This document shows positions 41,801 through 50,165 of a stretch of 64,000 nt of DNA, one piece after another. The stretch's first letter is position 1. The number at the start of each line of letters is the position of its first letter. The stretch is from SFLA01 sp045595785 (GTDB lineage Bacteria > Bacillota > Clostridia > Oscillospirales > CAG-382). The position numbers and the translations under genes were made by a program. The notes under the pieces were generated by a model that saw only the letters and a program-made list of their open reading frames with translations, was not told where the DNA came from and ran no database searches. The stretch is from the NCBI GenBank assembly GCA_045595785.1, contig JAZOBE010000027.1, positions 10,467 to 74,466 of the forward strand, given 5' to 3'.

Positions 41801-43816
41801 TTCAAAGCTGTAACCGCCGTAAGGGATATAATCGGGTTCTGCGTTTATTTCGGGAGCGTCTGCACCTGAAACAGCGGCGCGGAGAACCGAATACACACTG
41901 TTTTCAAGAATGATATACAGTTTTTCCGCATCAGAATCAAATCCCATGATATGACCCGGAAGGTTAAGGGTACGAACGGGCGAGGAAAGATTAGAATACT
42001 TATAAACACGAATGCTTCCCACACTGTCATCTGCAGTAACGAGGTATCCGTTTGAAAGGTCCGAGTAAACATGAGTCTCGTACCTGAAGCCGTTGCACAC
42101 GGTTCTGGACGTAACCACCTCAAAGGAAACAGAAGAAACTACCGCGCCGTTTGTATCGGTTACGGTGGCGGTATACTCTCCGTCGGAAAGCACCTTCACG
42201 CCCGTAAAGGGGACTTCGTTTATATAAAACACACCGTCTCCGTAGCCGACAACAGCCACACTGTCCTTATAAACACATCCATCCTCCACCCCTGCCAGAT
42301 AGGCGGGAGCGCCGATATTAACGGTTACAGAATGAGAGGAATAGTTATTCTTTACGGTAAAGGTGTGAAGCCCGTCAGGAATACTACTGTCGGAAACGTA
42401 AGGCATGCCGTCAAGATATCCATTGCCGCCGGAATAGGTAATGCTGTTTTTGTTCACGGAATAAACCGGCTTTTCGTCAGACAGAGTGAAGGTAATCGTT
42501 CTTACCTCGCCGTCATATTCAAGACGGAAGGTATGCACGCCCTCTTCGGTAACGCTTTCTCCCGATTTGAAGCGGCGTCCATCCAAACGCGCCGTTCCCT
42601 TGTTAAAGGTTATCACGGGAGGAATGTCCAAACGAGCACCTTGATATATGCCGGTAATGATAGGTTCCTTTGCTGCATTGACGGTATCAAACGCGTCGAT
42701 AACACCATAACCAAGATAATGATCGCGCTTACTTCCCAAAACGGAAATAAGCAGATATTCAAACTGTTCTCCGTTGAGCCCATCGGCGGCGTATGCCGAC
42801 AAAGCGGCGATACCGCTGACCAAAGCGCAGGAGTAACTGGTTCCGGAGGTGGTTCGGTAATCATCGTTACCAATACTGCAAACTGTAACATATCTGCCCA
42901 GAGAAGCAACATCTACCTTATCGTTAAACTGTGAAAAACGTGCGTGCGCACCGTCGCGCTCGGAAGATGCAACAGAAATAACGCCTTCATAGGAAGCAGG
43001 ATAAAAATACTTTCCTGCCAACGCCCCGTCAGCGCCGTCGTTACCTGCAGCGGCAATAATGATACAGCCCTTCGATAAAGCGTAATCAACAGCTCTTTGC
43101 TCGCTTACGGAATAGGAATATCCGCCAAGCGAGATGTTGATTATATCGGCACCGTTATCTGCGGCGTTATAAATTCCTGCAATAAGACGGGAGGAATATA
43201 TATTTCCCTCACCTGAGGAAACCCTTACGGGATAAATGGTCGCATCCGGAACCACACCGGTTATGCCGACACCGTCATCTGCGGCGGCGATAAGACTGAT
43301 GACCGCTGTTCCGTGGCCGTCGTCATCACCAAAAACACCGTTTTCTCCGGTAACCGCATCAAACCCATCAAGAATATTTGCGTTTTTCAGTTCTTTATGG
43401 GTACGGTCAACACCGGTATCAAGAACGGCAATTACTATTCCTTTTGCATTTCCTGCCGAAGCACGAGCTTGAGGAATGCGGCAGCAATTGCTCTCCCACG
43501 AAGGAACAGGCGTATCGTTTTCCAAAAGCTCACGCACGGTGTCTTTCTCAACGTACACACAGTAAGAAGAAAGAGAAGAGACATCTTCTGCGGTAACGGA
43601 ATACACCTTTTGGGAACGGGAAATGACGGAATAATCATAATCTGCAAGCAGCATTTCCGCATCCGCATCCTGACGGAAAGTAAGGATATAACGAGAAAAA
43701 GCGTCAGAATCCCTGTTGCTATCCGTCACCGAAGCAAACGCTTCAAGACCCCCCGCGTTAAACGCGGCGAGCAGAAAGGACAACAATAAAATCAGGGAAA
43801 CTAAACGCTTTGTCAT
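38843..43816 (-). CDS. Giant membrane-anchored S8 subtilase with dockerin and cohesin-like modules
   Basis: This 1657-aa protein has a signal peptide (1-28), a propeptide-like region (about 35-95) and a subtilase domain with Asp133 (LDTGVD), His168 (GHGT), Asn259 (AAGND) and Ser327 (GTSYS). Small beta domains (about 390-570) and a long beta-propeller-like region (about 575-1050) follow. Then come a Big_2-like domain (about 1072-1145), a dockerin with two Ca loops (about 1226-1285, GDGDGDGLLSPADMRLL), a cohesin-like domain (about 1299-1410), two cadherin-like beta domains, an acidic linker and an anchoring helix (about 1620-1645). The long non-catalytic part suggests binding to surface or extracellular partners. 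The ATG has no clear ribosome site and a leader of about 13 bases. Confidence 0.9.
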   Translation of the reverse strand: MTKRLVSLILLLSFLLAAFNAGGLEAFASVTDSNRDSDAFSRYILTFRQDADAEMLLADYDYSVISRSQKVYSVTAEDVSSLSSYCVYVEKDTVRELLENDTPVPSWESNCCRIPQARASAGNAKGIVIAVLDTGVDRTHKELKNANILDGFDAVTGENGVFGDDDGHGTAVISLIAAADDGVGITGVVPDATIYPVRVSSGEGNIYSSRLIAGIYNAADNGADIINISLGGYSYSVSEQRAVDYALSKGCIIIAAAGNDGADGALAGKYFYPASYEGVISVASSERDGAHARFSQFNDKVDVASLGRYVTVCSIGNDDYRTTSGTSYSCALVSGIAALSAYAADGLNGEQFEYLLISVLGSKRDHYLGYGVIDAFDTVNAAKEPIITGIYQGARLDIPPVITFNKGTARLDGRRFKSGESVTEEGVHTFRLEYDGEVRTITFTLSDEKPVYSVNKNSITYSGGNGYLDGMPYVSDSSIPDGLHTFTVKNNYSSHSVTVNIGAPAYLAGVEDGCVYKDSVAVVGYGDGVFYINEVPFTGVKVLSDGEYTATVTDTNGAVVSSVSFEVVTSRTVCNGFRYETHVYSDLSNGYLVTADDSVGSIRVYKYSNLSSPVRTLNLPGHIMGFDSDAEKLYIILENSVYSVLRAAVSGADAPEINAEPDYIPYGGYSFEENRLYFNGSPVLTTPYGNILSINGDVVYTTFGVVDIKDGSLLYAFSEEAVCISNSFALFKESGLVVFADITDIAAPIAMGITGVPSAYNKYTSSAYLSDEVEQVVLDTATDKIYLLSGGRVFYTDITFSASGILPFTDIPLYIAAGGGYLYVFFENGFCTVDSKTFEYEYYSFLSVPDKALAGYYGLAAKYGNDLVLFDGKNTVYLRDLSISDIALHADTVFVASSEGIGMFGFDGAFIGSIDSGDTPFSYTDGVYITSRDTVYLTVTGDVMGKIPHSINGVTDGLVFTDGGVYSPYGEKLSDEVYSGVFADGKNVFVSHKSIVFHGGDDTGKKPNVVGGEGIYDISTEISSDRGVLFVDGAFLEDGICTNGGVHRLECVMPFGIIFASEFSVIPALEGIAVSGGSREMSLGTSDYLLVEYLPYGASAVDAEFSVSGDSVTVNQNGFVTAVSEGVSTVTVVAGGFSASIKINVTQLAIGFSDSSIVFDAVTRTCTVPAGITAGKLNSFIVSEAHHRRFVDSDGVDIMPDSFVGTGNVIKFLSDTSEAITGITIIVKGDGDGDGLLSPADMRLLSRCISGYESGLLISSSLDCDFDGKITDSDTSALVLMINEFNIFNALPYGTPYVTASVPAVLHPVGEFSVILYVDNGKGVDSACGILEYDAEVFELLYVTGINYELVSAVDEGKVIFSAFDKDGNASARTVKTFGTARFRVKENAPLAETSFTLKNCGVTLGEQVLLSEESVKTAVVQRRTASDFSMEISNAEYFVFNPTVRNYSVTVPFDAVTLDISADYPEGGKLDISDTVIPETDELTVNIRYTSPEGVSTDYRIYVTRSAEKILANDPYLSSLSASVGDMLPEFEPERLKYKLTIPFDSSDPEFSYLTRDENTTVTVIAPESYPVGSTDVVFTCVAEDGTEISYTVTVVRKAAAEVSSTEPSEESLPQDDTENDNGGFIAAVSVCCVVAAVLIFFIIYRKGKNNVKKVK

Positions 43817-43835
43817 TTTTATAACTTAACCAAAA

Positions 43836-43864
43836 ATAATATATTTTACACGGCGCTCCGTCAA
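43836..43864 (-). promoter_or_regulatory. Promoter of the subtilase-PpiC operon
   Basis: On the minus strand: TTGACG (43859-43864), 17-bp spacer, TATTAT (43836-43841). The -35 overlaps the TrmN6-like stop codon. Confidence 0.65.
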
Positions 43865-44580
43865 GCGAATTCGCCGTAGATTTTTTTCATTTGTTCGGAA
43901 TAAACGGTATGAGAAGCATCGTCATAAATATAAAACACGCTTTCAAACACCATGCCCTCTGCGGCGTCCTTTTTGGCATCCACCAACACAAGAGACGGCT
44001 TTTTATCCTTGGAGGGGCATATCACCCTTAAGCGTTTGGGCTGTAAGGAATGCTTTTTAAGAGAGAACAGCAAGCTGTCAACACGGTCAGCCCGATATAC
44101 CATATACACATTTCCACCGCTTTTAACGCTTCTTGAAGCGGCGGCACAAACGTCGTCTATAGTACACATCACCTCACGGCGGGCGATATTAAGAGCGGCA
44201 GAGCGATTATCAAACCCGCAATCGTTTTTAAGATATGGCGGATTGGAAACGCAAATATCGTATTCCCCTGCCTCAAACTCGCTTAATGCTTTTATATCAC
44301 GGCAAAGGGCGGTATATCTGTCACCAAAGCCGTTTTCTTTTGCGTTCTCTGCGGCAAGACGCACGTACTGCTCCTGAATCTCTGCGCCTGCGACGGTTTT
44401 TACTTTACCTGAAGACAAAAGCAGCAAGCCGATAATACCGCTGCCTGCGCCAAGGTCAAGACACTTTCCGCCGGAGGAAACAAAATCTGCCAAAAGAAGT
44501 GCATCTGTCCCGAAACGGATACCATCCGTATACTCGGAAAGCAGTAACGATTTATTTACTTTGGTCTTTATAATCTCCAT
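43861..44580 (-). CDS. tRNA1(Val) A37 N6-methyltransferase-like protein (TrmN6 family)
   Basis: The 239-aa protein is a class I SAM methyltransferase of the TrmN6/YfiC family: YTDGIRFGTDALLLADFV (N-terminal family signature), LDLGAGSGIIGLLLL (SAM motif), and VSNPPYLKND (NPPY motif of N6-adenine methylases). It likely methylates A37 or a related adenine of a tRNA. A TTG six bases upstream at 44586 has a slightly better ribosome-site spacing than the ATG at 44580, so the first two residues are uncertain. Confidence 0.88.
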   Translation of the reverse strand: MEIIKTKVNKSLLLSEYTDGIRFGTDALLLADFVSSGGKCLDLGAGSGIIGLLLLSSGKVKTVAGAEIQEQYVRLAAENAKENGFGDRYTALCRDIKALSEFEAGEYDICVSNPPYLKNDCGFDNRSAALNIARREVMCTIDDVCAAASRSVKSGGNVYMVYRADRVDSLLFSLKKHSLQPKRLRVICPSKDKKPSLVLVDAKKDAAEGMVFESVFYIYDDASHTVYSEQMKKIYGEFA

Positions 44581-44651
44581 AAACAATACTTCGCTTTCCG
44601 AAAAAAGGTTACAACTGCAAAAAAGTTTTTCCGTTAAGCACCGATAAGAAT

Positions 44652-44676
44652 AATGCGCCCCGTTAAAGGGCGCATT
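44652..44676 (-). terminator. Weak terminator after the ferredoxin gene
   Basis: AATGCGCCC (44652-44660) pairs with GGGCGCATT (44668-44676); only a short T-rich stretch follows on the minus strand. Confidence 0.6.
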
Positions 44677-44691
44677 CTTACCGAATACAAC

Positions 44692-44865
44692 TTATTCAGC
44701 AATAGCCTGTACAGGACATGTACCTGCGCAAGCACCGCACTCCAGACAAGCATCTGCGTCGATGCCGGCCTTGCCTTCATCGTCAAGTGCGATAGCGGAA
44801 ACGGGGCACTGATCTGCGCAAGCGCCGCAGCCGATGCATTCGTCTTTGTTTACCTTATATGCCAT
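44692..44865 (-). CDS. 2[4Fe-4S] ferredoxin
   Basis: The 57-aa protein starts MAYKVNKDECIGCGACADQC with GGAGGT ahead of the ATG. It has two CxxCxxCxxxCP sets (CIGCGACADQCP and CLECGACAGTCP), the classic small clostridial ferredoxin of about 55 residues. It carries electrons at low potential in the cytoplasm. It stands alone behind its own promoter. Confidence 0.95.
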   Translation of the reverse strand: MAYKVNKDECIGCGACADQCPVSAIALDDEGKAGIDADACLECGACAGTCPVQAIAE

Positions 44866-44898
44866 AACGGACACCTCCAAAATTATTATTCTGTAAGT

Positions 44899-44927
44899 AT
44901 AATAACACAAGAAAACTCTTTTTTCAA
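44899..44927 (-). promoter_or_regulatory. SigA-type promoter for the ferredoxin gene
   Basis: On the minus strand: TTGAAA (44922-44927), 17-bp spacer, TATTAT (44899-44904). Confidence 0.65.
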
Positions 44928-44954
44928 GTGGTTATGTAATTTATTAAAGTATTT

Positions 44955-45893
44955 TTAATAATCTCCCAGCGCCTCACGTATCTTGACGATCATTTTCGAA
45001 TAGGATTGGTTATACAACATTTTTTTACTGTAGTTGCCCTTGAACAGATAACCGTTGGCAAACATTATATCGCTGTATTCCTCAAACGCCTCACTTCCTA
45101 GAGTAGTAGAGGAAGCGGTATTCATAAGATCCAGATACTTTTCCTGATCGGTAGCAAGAGCCGTACGCTTGGTAAGCGCATAAAAAGCGGATTCAAAAAG
45201 ACTGTTTTTAAGAGACAGATCGTGCTCCGAATCAAAAGACTCATAGTTCCAGATATCTTCAAGATGCTCTACATCCACGTTAGCGTCACCGGGACCGAAG
45301 GTATCGTAATACGCATCCGGCACGGGCTCGCCTCTGTCAAGATAAGACTGAACCTCGTCTCTGAAATCGGGGTTATAAACTTTGATTTCAGTATCAAAGG
45401 AAACAGTTATACTTCCCAGCTCTTCAATTATAGCGCGAAGTCCGCTGTAATTAAAGACTCCGTAATAATCCATTTCATATCCCACGAGATACGGAACCGT
45501 CTCCATAATCTCGGCAGGAGTACGCAGACGGAGATAAGAATACAAAGGAGAAGTCTTTCCTCCGTTATCCACCACAGTGTCAAAAGGCACGTTGGTAGTA
45601 AAGTAAACGCCCTTCTTCTCGTCTATATGTATAAAGAAAATGTCAGCTATATGCGCCTCATCAGCCATACCGACAAGTGCGATGTTTACAACACGGTTAC
45701 GGTCCGATACAATGACGTCATCAGAGGTTTCAGGTCCCGCAATAACGCCGGACACCTCCTCGTCACCACCCTTGTTCACCTCGCCCAAAAGCACTTCATC
45801 TATATACGGCACGACTACCTTCCAGGCAAGAAGACCGAAGATTACAAGAAAAAGTAAAAATACAATTAAAAAATTTCTGAAAGCGGCAGACAA
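44955..45893 (-). CDS. Degenerate LytR-CpsA-Psr (LCP)-like membrane protein
   Basis: The 312-aa protein begins at a TTG (AGGAG 9 bases ahead). It has one N-terminal helix (about 7-28) and an extracellular domain whose fold markers match LCP proteins: NIALVGM, ADIFFIHID (the sDt-type site), VPFDTVV where LCP has PRDT, then LGSITVSFDTEIKV. The catalytic Arg of PRDT is missing. True LCP enzymes ligate teichoic acids or polysaccharides to peptidoglycan; this copy may have lost or changed that role. It is divergent from uppP, another wall-lipid gene. Confidence 0.7.
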   Translation of the reverse strand: MSAAFRNFLIVFLLFLVIFGLLAWKVVVPYIDEVLLGEVNKGGDEEVSGVIAGPETSDDVIVSDRNRVVNIALVGMADEAHIADIFFIHIDEKKGVYFTTNVPFDTVVDNGGKTSPLYSYLRLRTPAEIMETVPYLVGYEMDYYGVFNYSGLRAIIEELGSITVSFDTEIKVYNPDFRDEVQSYLDRGEPVPDAYYDTFGPGDANVDVEHLEDIWNYESFDSEHDLSLKNSLFESAFYALTKRTALATDQEKYLDLMNTASSTTLGSEAFEEYSDIMFANGYLFKGNYSKKMLYNQSYSKMIVKIREALGDY

Positions 45894-45917
45894 AATTCTT
45901 CACTCCTTTCCAAGCAT

Positions 45918-45946
45918 ATTATAATACATTTACCGCCTTTTGTCAA
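45918..45946 (-). promoter_or_regulatory. Full-consensus promoter for the LCP-like gene
   Basis: On the minus strand: TTGACA (45941-45946), 17-bp spacer, TATAAT (45918-45923). Confidence 0.8.
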
Positions 45947-45971
45947 ATATAATTATACTTTAATGGTAATA

Positions 45972-46000
45972 TTGACTTTTCGGCTTTAATACCTTATAAT
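45972..46000 (+). promoter_or_regulatory. SigA-type promoter for uppP
   Basis: TTGACT (45972-45977), 17-bp spacer, TATAAT (45995-46000). Confidence 0.75.
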
Positions 46001-46034
46001 AATCATATTATGTATACTAAGGAGAGTTTATACG

Positions 46035-46874
46035 ATGAGCGTATTTGAGGGAATACTGTACGGACTCCTTCAGGGAATAGCTGAATTCCTTCCGATTTCC
46101 TCCAGCGGACATCTGGCGTTGGCGCAAAACTTGTTCGGTGCTGCTTCTACAGACGGGCAGGATTGTCTTGCATTCAACGTGCTTTTGCACCTGGCGACGC
46201 TGGTTGCGGTATGCACCGTGTATCGCAAGGACGTTTGGCTGGTAATAAAGGGATTTATCACCTTCTTCAAAAAGCTGTTTACAAAAAGGCTCAACCTGAA
46301 ACGGCTTGAGTATGGTGAGAAGCTTTTCGTAATGCTGGTATTTGCCACGCTTCCTCTCGTACCTGCCGTTCTGATAAAGGATTGGCTGGAGGCGGTCTCT
46401 TCCGCCAGCTGGGCAATAGGACTTTTGCTAATTGTAAACGGATGCGTGCTGTACGTATCGGATAAGCTTTCAAAAAATAATGTCACGCTTAAAAAGACAA
46501 ACCCCGTAAAGGCTTTTTATCCCGGTGTTGCACAGATTTTCGGTCTGCTTCCCGGAATATCAAGATCCGGCATAACCATTACCGGCGGTCTGTTCGGCGG
46601 ATTCAGACGGGAGGACGCAGTAAAGCTTTCGTTTCTTATGTCGATACCTGCCATTCTCGGCGCCAGCGTATTGGAATTACCCGAGTTCTTTTCAACGGGT
46701 ATTCCCTCAGAAAACGTTTTACCCTTCGTTATCGGTGCAGTCACTGCGTTGATAAGCGGATTTGGCGCTATTAAGCTGCTTCAATATATTTCCAGAAACA
46801 AAGGATTTGCAATATTCTCCGTTTACTGCATTGCTGTAGGTATTGTGGCAATAATTGCGGATATATTCATATAA
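46035..46874 (+). CDS. uppP: Undecaprenyl-diphosphatase
   Basis: The 279-aa BacA-type integral membrane protein removes a phosphate from undecaprenyl diphosphate so that the carrier lipid can be reused in wall synthesis. The signature GIAEFLPISSSGHL is at about residues 14-27 (Glu, Ser and His essential in the family) and PGISRSGITITGGLFGG is at about 172-188 (second signature, Arg). About eight helices; normal length. AAGGAG precedes the ATG. It leads the operon that holds ftsK. Confidence 0.95.
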   Translation: MSVFEGILYGLLQGIAEFLPISSSGHLALAQNLFGAASTDGQDCLAFNVLLHLATLVAVCTVYRKDVWLVIKGFITFFKKLFTKRLNLKRLEYGEKLFVMLVFATLPLVPAVLIKDWLEAVSSASWAIGLLLIVNGCVLYVSDKLSKNNVTLKKTNPVKAFYPGVAQIFGLLPGISRSGITITGGLFGGFRREDAVKLSFLMSIPAILGASVLELPEFFSTGIPSENVLPFVIGAVTALISGFGAIKLLQYISRNKGFAIFSVYCIAVGIVAIIADIFI

Positions 46875-46902
46875 AAAAACAGATTTTAAGGAATAATAAA
46901 AG

Positions 46903-49341
46903 ATGGCTACTAAAAATAGAAAAAGCACGCCTGTAAAGAAGGCGGCAAAGCCTCACCAGAAAAAGACCTATAAAAACGAGCAAAAGAGTGCGCCCAAGAA
47001 AAATATAACCGTTGCGCCTTACATAATATTCATTGCCGCGCTGTTCATTACGCTAACCTTCTTTTTTGATACTAAGGCTGTAGGTAATTGGGTGAATATT
47101 GCCCTTGACTGGCTTGTTGGCAAGGGAAAATACTTTTTGCCGATATACATGTTTGCCATTGCATTTATGTGGAAAAAGGACAAAGAACGCAATGCGCTTC
47201 CCCTTAAGTCGATACTGTATACCGTAAATATACTTAATTTGCTGACAATAATACATCTGCTTAAGTTCAGCGGCGGTGCCGTATGCGATTGGGCTACCGA
47301 CCTGCTTACCGAAAAAGCGATAGGCACCGTAGCTACCTGGGTGCTTGCCATTATGTTCTTTACGGTTTCGCTTATTCTGCTGTGCGGAAGCACGCCTGAT
47401 GCTGTTATAAAAGGAATTATAAAATTCTTCAAGGAAGCGGACTATTCGCCCGCACCCAAAGAGAAGAAGGTTAAAGAGCCAAAGGTAAGAAAAGAAGCAA
47501 AGGAAGCAAAGGAAGTAAAGGAAGCCGAACCGGTTACCGACCAAAGCGGACAGCGGAAATTCGACCTGCCTGAGCTTGACCCTGAGCCTGCCGCTCAAAA
47601 GGAAGACAAGCACGAGATAAACCGCAGCGCTCCGTGGGAGGACGTAAAGGCACCCGAAACCGCAGAAGCGGAAGCAGAAGCAGTGCCCGAGCCTATCGTT
47701 CCCATTCCCGAAGTAATTCCCGAAGAAAATCCCGAAAGCGAAATCACGGAGAGTGGGTCTGTGACCGAGCCGGAGGATATTGAAGTTTTGGACGACGAGG
47801 AAGAACCGGTACTGGAGACAGAGGACGTCAACGCACCCGAAGCACCTTACGTCTTTCCTCCCCTCTCTTTGCTTATTGAGGGTAATGATTCTGACGGCGG
47901 ATATACTCAAGCCGATATACGCGCTACCGGACAAAAGCTTATTGAAACTCTTGAAAGCTTCGGCGCAAGAGCGAAGATAGTAAACACAAGCTGCGGTCCG
48001 ACCGTAACGAGATTTGAATTACAGCCTGAGATCGGTGTAAAGGTTAAACAGATAATCAATCTTTCCGAGGATATTGCGCTTCATCTTTCTGCGTCCAGTG
48101 TAAGAGTTGAGCCTATTCCCGGAAAGGGCGCAGTAGGTGTTGAGATACCCAACCGCCGTTCCTCTATAGTAAGACTCCGTGACCTTATTGCAACTCCCTC
48201 GTTCAGAGACAGCACGGACAAGCTGCTGACCTGTCTCGGTAAGGATATTGCAGGTAATCCCGTATTCCTCGATATCAAAAAGATGCCTCATCTGCTTATT
48301 GCAGGTGCGACGGGACAGGGTAAATCCGTTTGCCTTAACTCACTTATAGTTTCTCTGCTTTACAAGGCGCGTCCCGAGGAAGTAAAGCTGATACTCATTG
48401 ACCCTAAGAAGCTGGAGCTTTCCGATTATAACGGACTTCCCCACTTGCTGGTTCCCGTTGTTACCGAGCCCAAAAAGGCGGCAGGTACGCTTAACTGGGC
48501 GGTAATGGAAATGGAAAGGCGTTTTGAGCGTATTCAGGACGTAAGTGCAAGAGATTCCCGAGAATATAACGAAGCTATTGCAGGCGATCCCGAAAAGGAA
48601 TATATGCCTGACGTTGTTATTGTCATTGACGAGCTTGCAGACCTTATGATGACCGCGCCCGATGACGTTGAGACCTCTATATGCCGTCTGGCGCAAAAAG
48701 CACGTGCCGCAGGTATGCATCTGGTTATCGGTACACAGAGACCTTCTACCGACGTTATTACCGGTCTTATAAAGGCAAACATCCCCTCCCGTATTGCGTT
48801 TACCGTTGTTTCCAGAGTAGATTCCGATATTATTCTGGGACAGAGCGGTGCGGAGCGTCTGTTGGGTAAGGGTGATATGCTTTACGCACCCGTTAGCGAG
48901 ATAAAGCCTTTGCGTGTTCAGGGCGCATTTGTAGACGGCAAGAAAGAGGTTGCCGCCGTAACTCAGTTTATTAAGTCCGCCGCAAGCGTTTCCTACGATG
49001 AAGCCGTAATGGAAAAAATTGAGCAGGAAGCGAAAATGTGCGGTGTAAAGAAAAAGAAGGTTGCAGTTGAAGAGGATGCCGCAGGCGATGAGGATGACAA
49101 GGACGATCCTATCAAGCTGAAGGCTATCGAGGTAGCGTTGGAGTACGGTACAATATCCACTTCCCTGCTTCAAAGAAGATTGTCGCTGGGCTATGCGAAA
49201 GCCGCCCGTATTGTAGACAAGCTGGAGAGAAGCGGTGTTATAGGCGAGTTCGATCCCACTACCAAAAAGCGTGCAATTCTTATAACACCCGAAGAATTTG
49301 CGGAAATGAAGCTTAATGCAAAATCAGGAGACGAAGAATGA
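46903..49341 (+). CDS. ftsK: FtsK/SpoIIIE DNA translocase
   Basis: The 812-aa protein has a basic N-terminus, about four helices (about 44-170), an acidic Glu/Pro-rich linker (about 185-300), then the motor: Walker A GATGQGKSV (about 467-475), Walker B VVIVIDELADL (about 570-580) and the arginine-rich GTQRPSTDVITG stretch. It ends in the gamma winged-helix domain (about 740-805). It pumps chromosomal DNA at the septum during division, or into the forespore if this is a sporulating species. Its stop overlaps the next start (ATGA). Confidence 0.95.
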   Translation: MATKNRKSTPVKKAAKPHQKKTYKNEQKSAPKKNITVAPYIIFIAALFITLTFFFDTKAVGNWVNIALDWLVGKGKYFLPIYMFAIAFMWKKDKERNALPLKSILYTVNILNLLTIIHLLKFSGGAVCDWATDLLTEKAIGTVATWVLAIMFFTVSLILLCGSTPDAVIKGIIKFFKEADYSPAPKEKKVKEPKVRKEAKEAKEVKEAEPVTDQSGQRKFDLPELDPEPAAQKEDKHEINRSAPWEDVKAPETAEAEAEAVPEPIVPIPEVIPEENPESEITESGSVTEPEDIEVLDDEEEPVLETEDVNAPEAPYVFPPLSLLIEGNDSDGGYTQADIRATGQKLIETLESFGARAKIVNTSCGPTVTRFELQPEIGVKVKQIINLSEDIALHLSASSVRVEPIPGKGAVGVEIPNRRSSIVRLRDLIATPSFRDSTDKLLTCLGKDIAGNPVFLDIKKMPHLLIAGATGQGKSVCLNSLIVSLLYKARPEEVKLILIDPKKLELSDYNGLPHLLVPVVTEPKKAAGTLNWAVMEMERRFERIQDVSARDSREYNEAIAGDPEKEYMPDVVIVIDELADLMMTAPDDVETSICRLAQKARAAGMHLVIGTQRPSTDVITGLIKANIPSRIAFTVVSRVDSDIILGQSGAERLLGKGDMLYAPVSEIKPLRVQGAFVDGKKEVAAVTQFIKSAASVSYDEAVMEKIEQEAKMCGVKKKKVAVEEDAAGDEDDKDDPIKLKAIEVALEYGTISTSLLQRRLSLGYAKAARIVDKLERSGVIGEFDPTTKKRAILITPEEFAEMKLNAKSGDEE

Positions 49342-49856
49342 AAAAAGTAATTGTTTTTGCTTTACTGTTATGCTTGGTGTTATGCGCATCTGCCTGCAGT
49401 AAAGGAATATCCGCCAAACACGGTGAGCCTATCAACGAGCTGGCAGAAGCAGTCGTTAACGGAGACGTTGACGATTATATGGATGCTTTCGAGGACGATT
49501 ACGTTGAAAGCCTTGAAGAATACTATGAAATAGTTTCGGATAACGGTCTTGAGGGTGCTCTTTCCGAAGCGCTCACCTTTACTAAAGAGTACAACAAGGA
49601 GACCTACGGAAAGTTTACCAAGATAACCCTTACTGAGGTAAGCAAAACGGTGCTTGACGATTTTCCCAAAAACGTTGTTTATTCCGGTGAGTTTGTTCCT
49701 GACGGAAAGGTTGGGGAGATACTCAGCGTAACCGTTTCTTACGTTATTGAAGGCACAACCGGTTCATCCGAGGAAAAGACAGCCACCTTTACCGTTTATT
49801 CGGTAGACGGAGAGTATTACCTCCATCCCGTTCATTTCTTCTTTGTATTTCAATAA
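49338..49856 (+). CDS. Small lipoprotein of unknown function
   Basis: The 172-aa protein has a signal peptide with lipobox S-A-C at about Cys20, then a soluble domain with DYMDAFEDDYVESLEEYYE and KEYNKETYGKF. It resembles DUF5105 or DUF4878-type lipoprotein domains (loose fold impression). The ATG overlaps the ftsK stop by 4 bases, indicating translational coupling to the DNA translocase. No role is known to me. Confidence 0.8.
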   Translation: MKKVIVFALLLCLVLCASACSKGISAKHGEPINELAEAVVNGDVDDYMDAFEDDYVESLEEYYEIVSDNGLEGALSEALTFTKEYNKETYGKFTKITLTEVSKTVLDDFPKNVVYSGEFVPDGKVGEILSVTVSYVIEGTTGSSEEKTATFTVYSVDGEYYLHPVHFFFVFQ

Positions 49857-49872
49857 TTAAGGAGCAAAAAGC

Positions 49873-50112
49873 ATGAAATGTCCTTATTGCGGAAGCCAGC
49901 GTATTGAGCAGAGCGTTGCCTGGGGCAAAAGCTCAGAAACCGGAAACGTTGGTTTGAAATATGGCGTAGGTTCAGGTCTGTTCAGCCTTACCGGAGTGGT
50001 TCAGGTATATTCCGATTTGTGTCTGGACTGCAAGACTATTCTCCGCACCTATATAAAAGAAGATACAAACAAGGATTGGAGCCACGAGCCCGGAAGCATC
50101 GGAAGCTTATAA
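49873..50112 (+). CDS. Small zinc-ribbon protein
   Basis: The 79-aa protein starts MKCPYCGSQRIEQ and later has CLDCK: two CxxC pairs, 42 residues apart, forming a likely zinc ribbon. AAGGAG precedes the ATG. It is the last gene of the uppP-ftsK operon and ends just before a strong terminator. Function unknown; possibly nucleic-acid or protein binding. Confidence 0.8.
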   Translation: MKCPYCGSQRIEQSVAWGKSSETGNVGLKYGVGSGLFSLTGVVQVYSDLCLDCKTILRTYIKEDTNKDWSHEPGSIGSL

Positions 50113-50125
50113 AAAACAAAAAAAC

Positions 50126-50162
50126 ACCCCGCAAATGTTTTGAGACATTTGCGGGGTTTTCT
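50126..50162. terminator. Bidirectional terminator, zinc-ribbon/DHHW genes
   Basis: A 13-bp perfect stem (50126-50138 with 50145-50157) has T tracts on both strands. Confidence 0.9.
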
Positions 50163-50165
50163 TCT

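Noticed and set aside
42071..42934. 287-codon plus-strand frame over the subtilase domain
   Set aside because: It is the reverse of the Gly/Ser-rich catalytic domain and has no protein-like motif.
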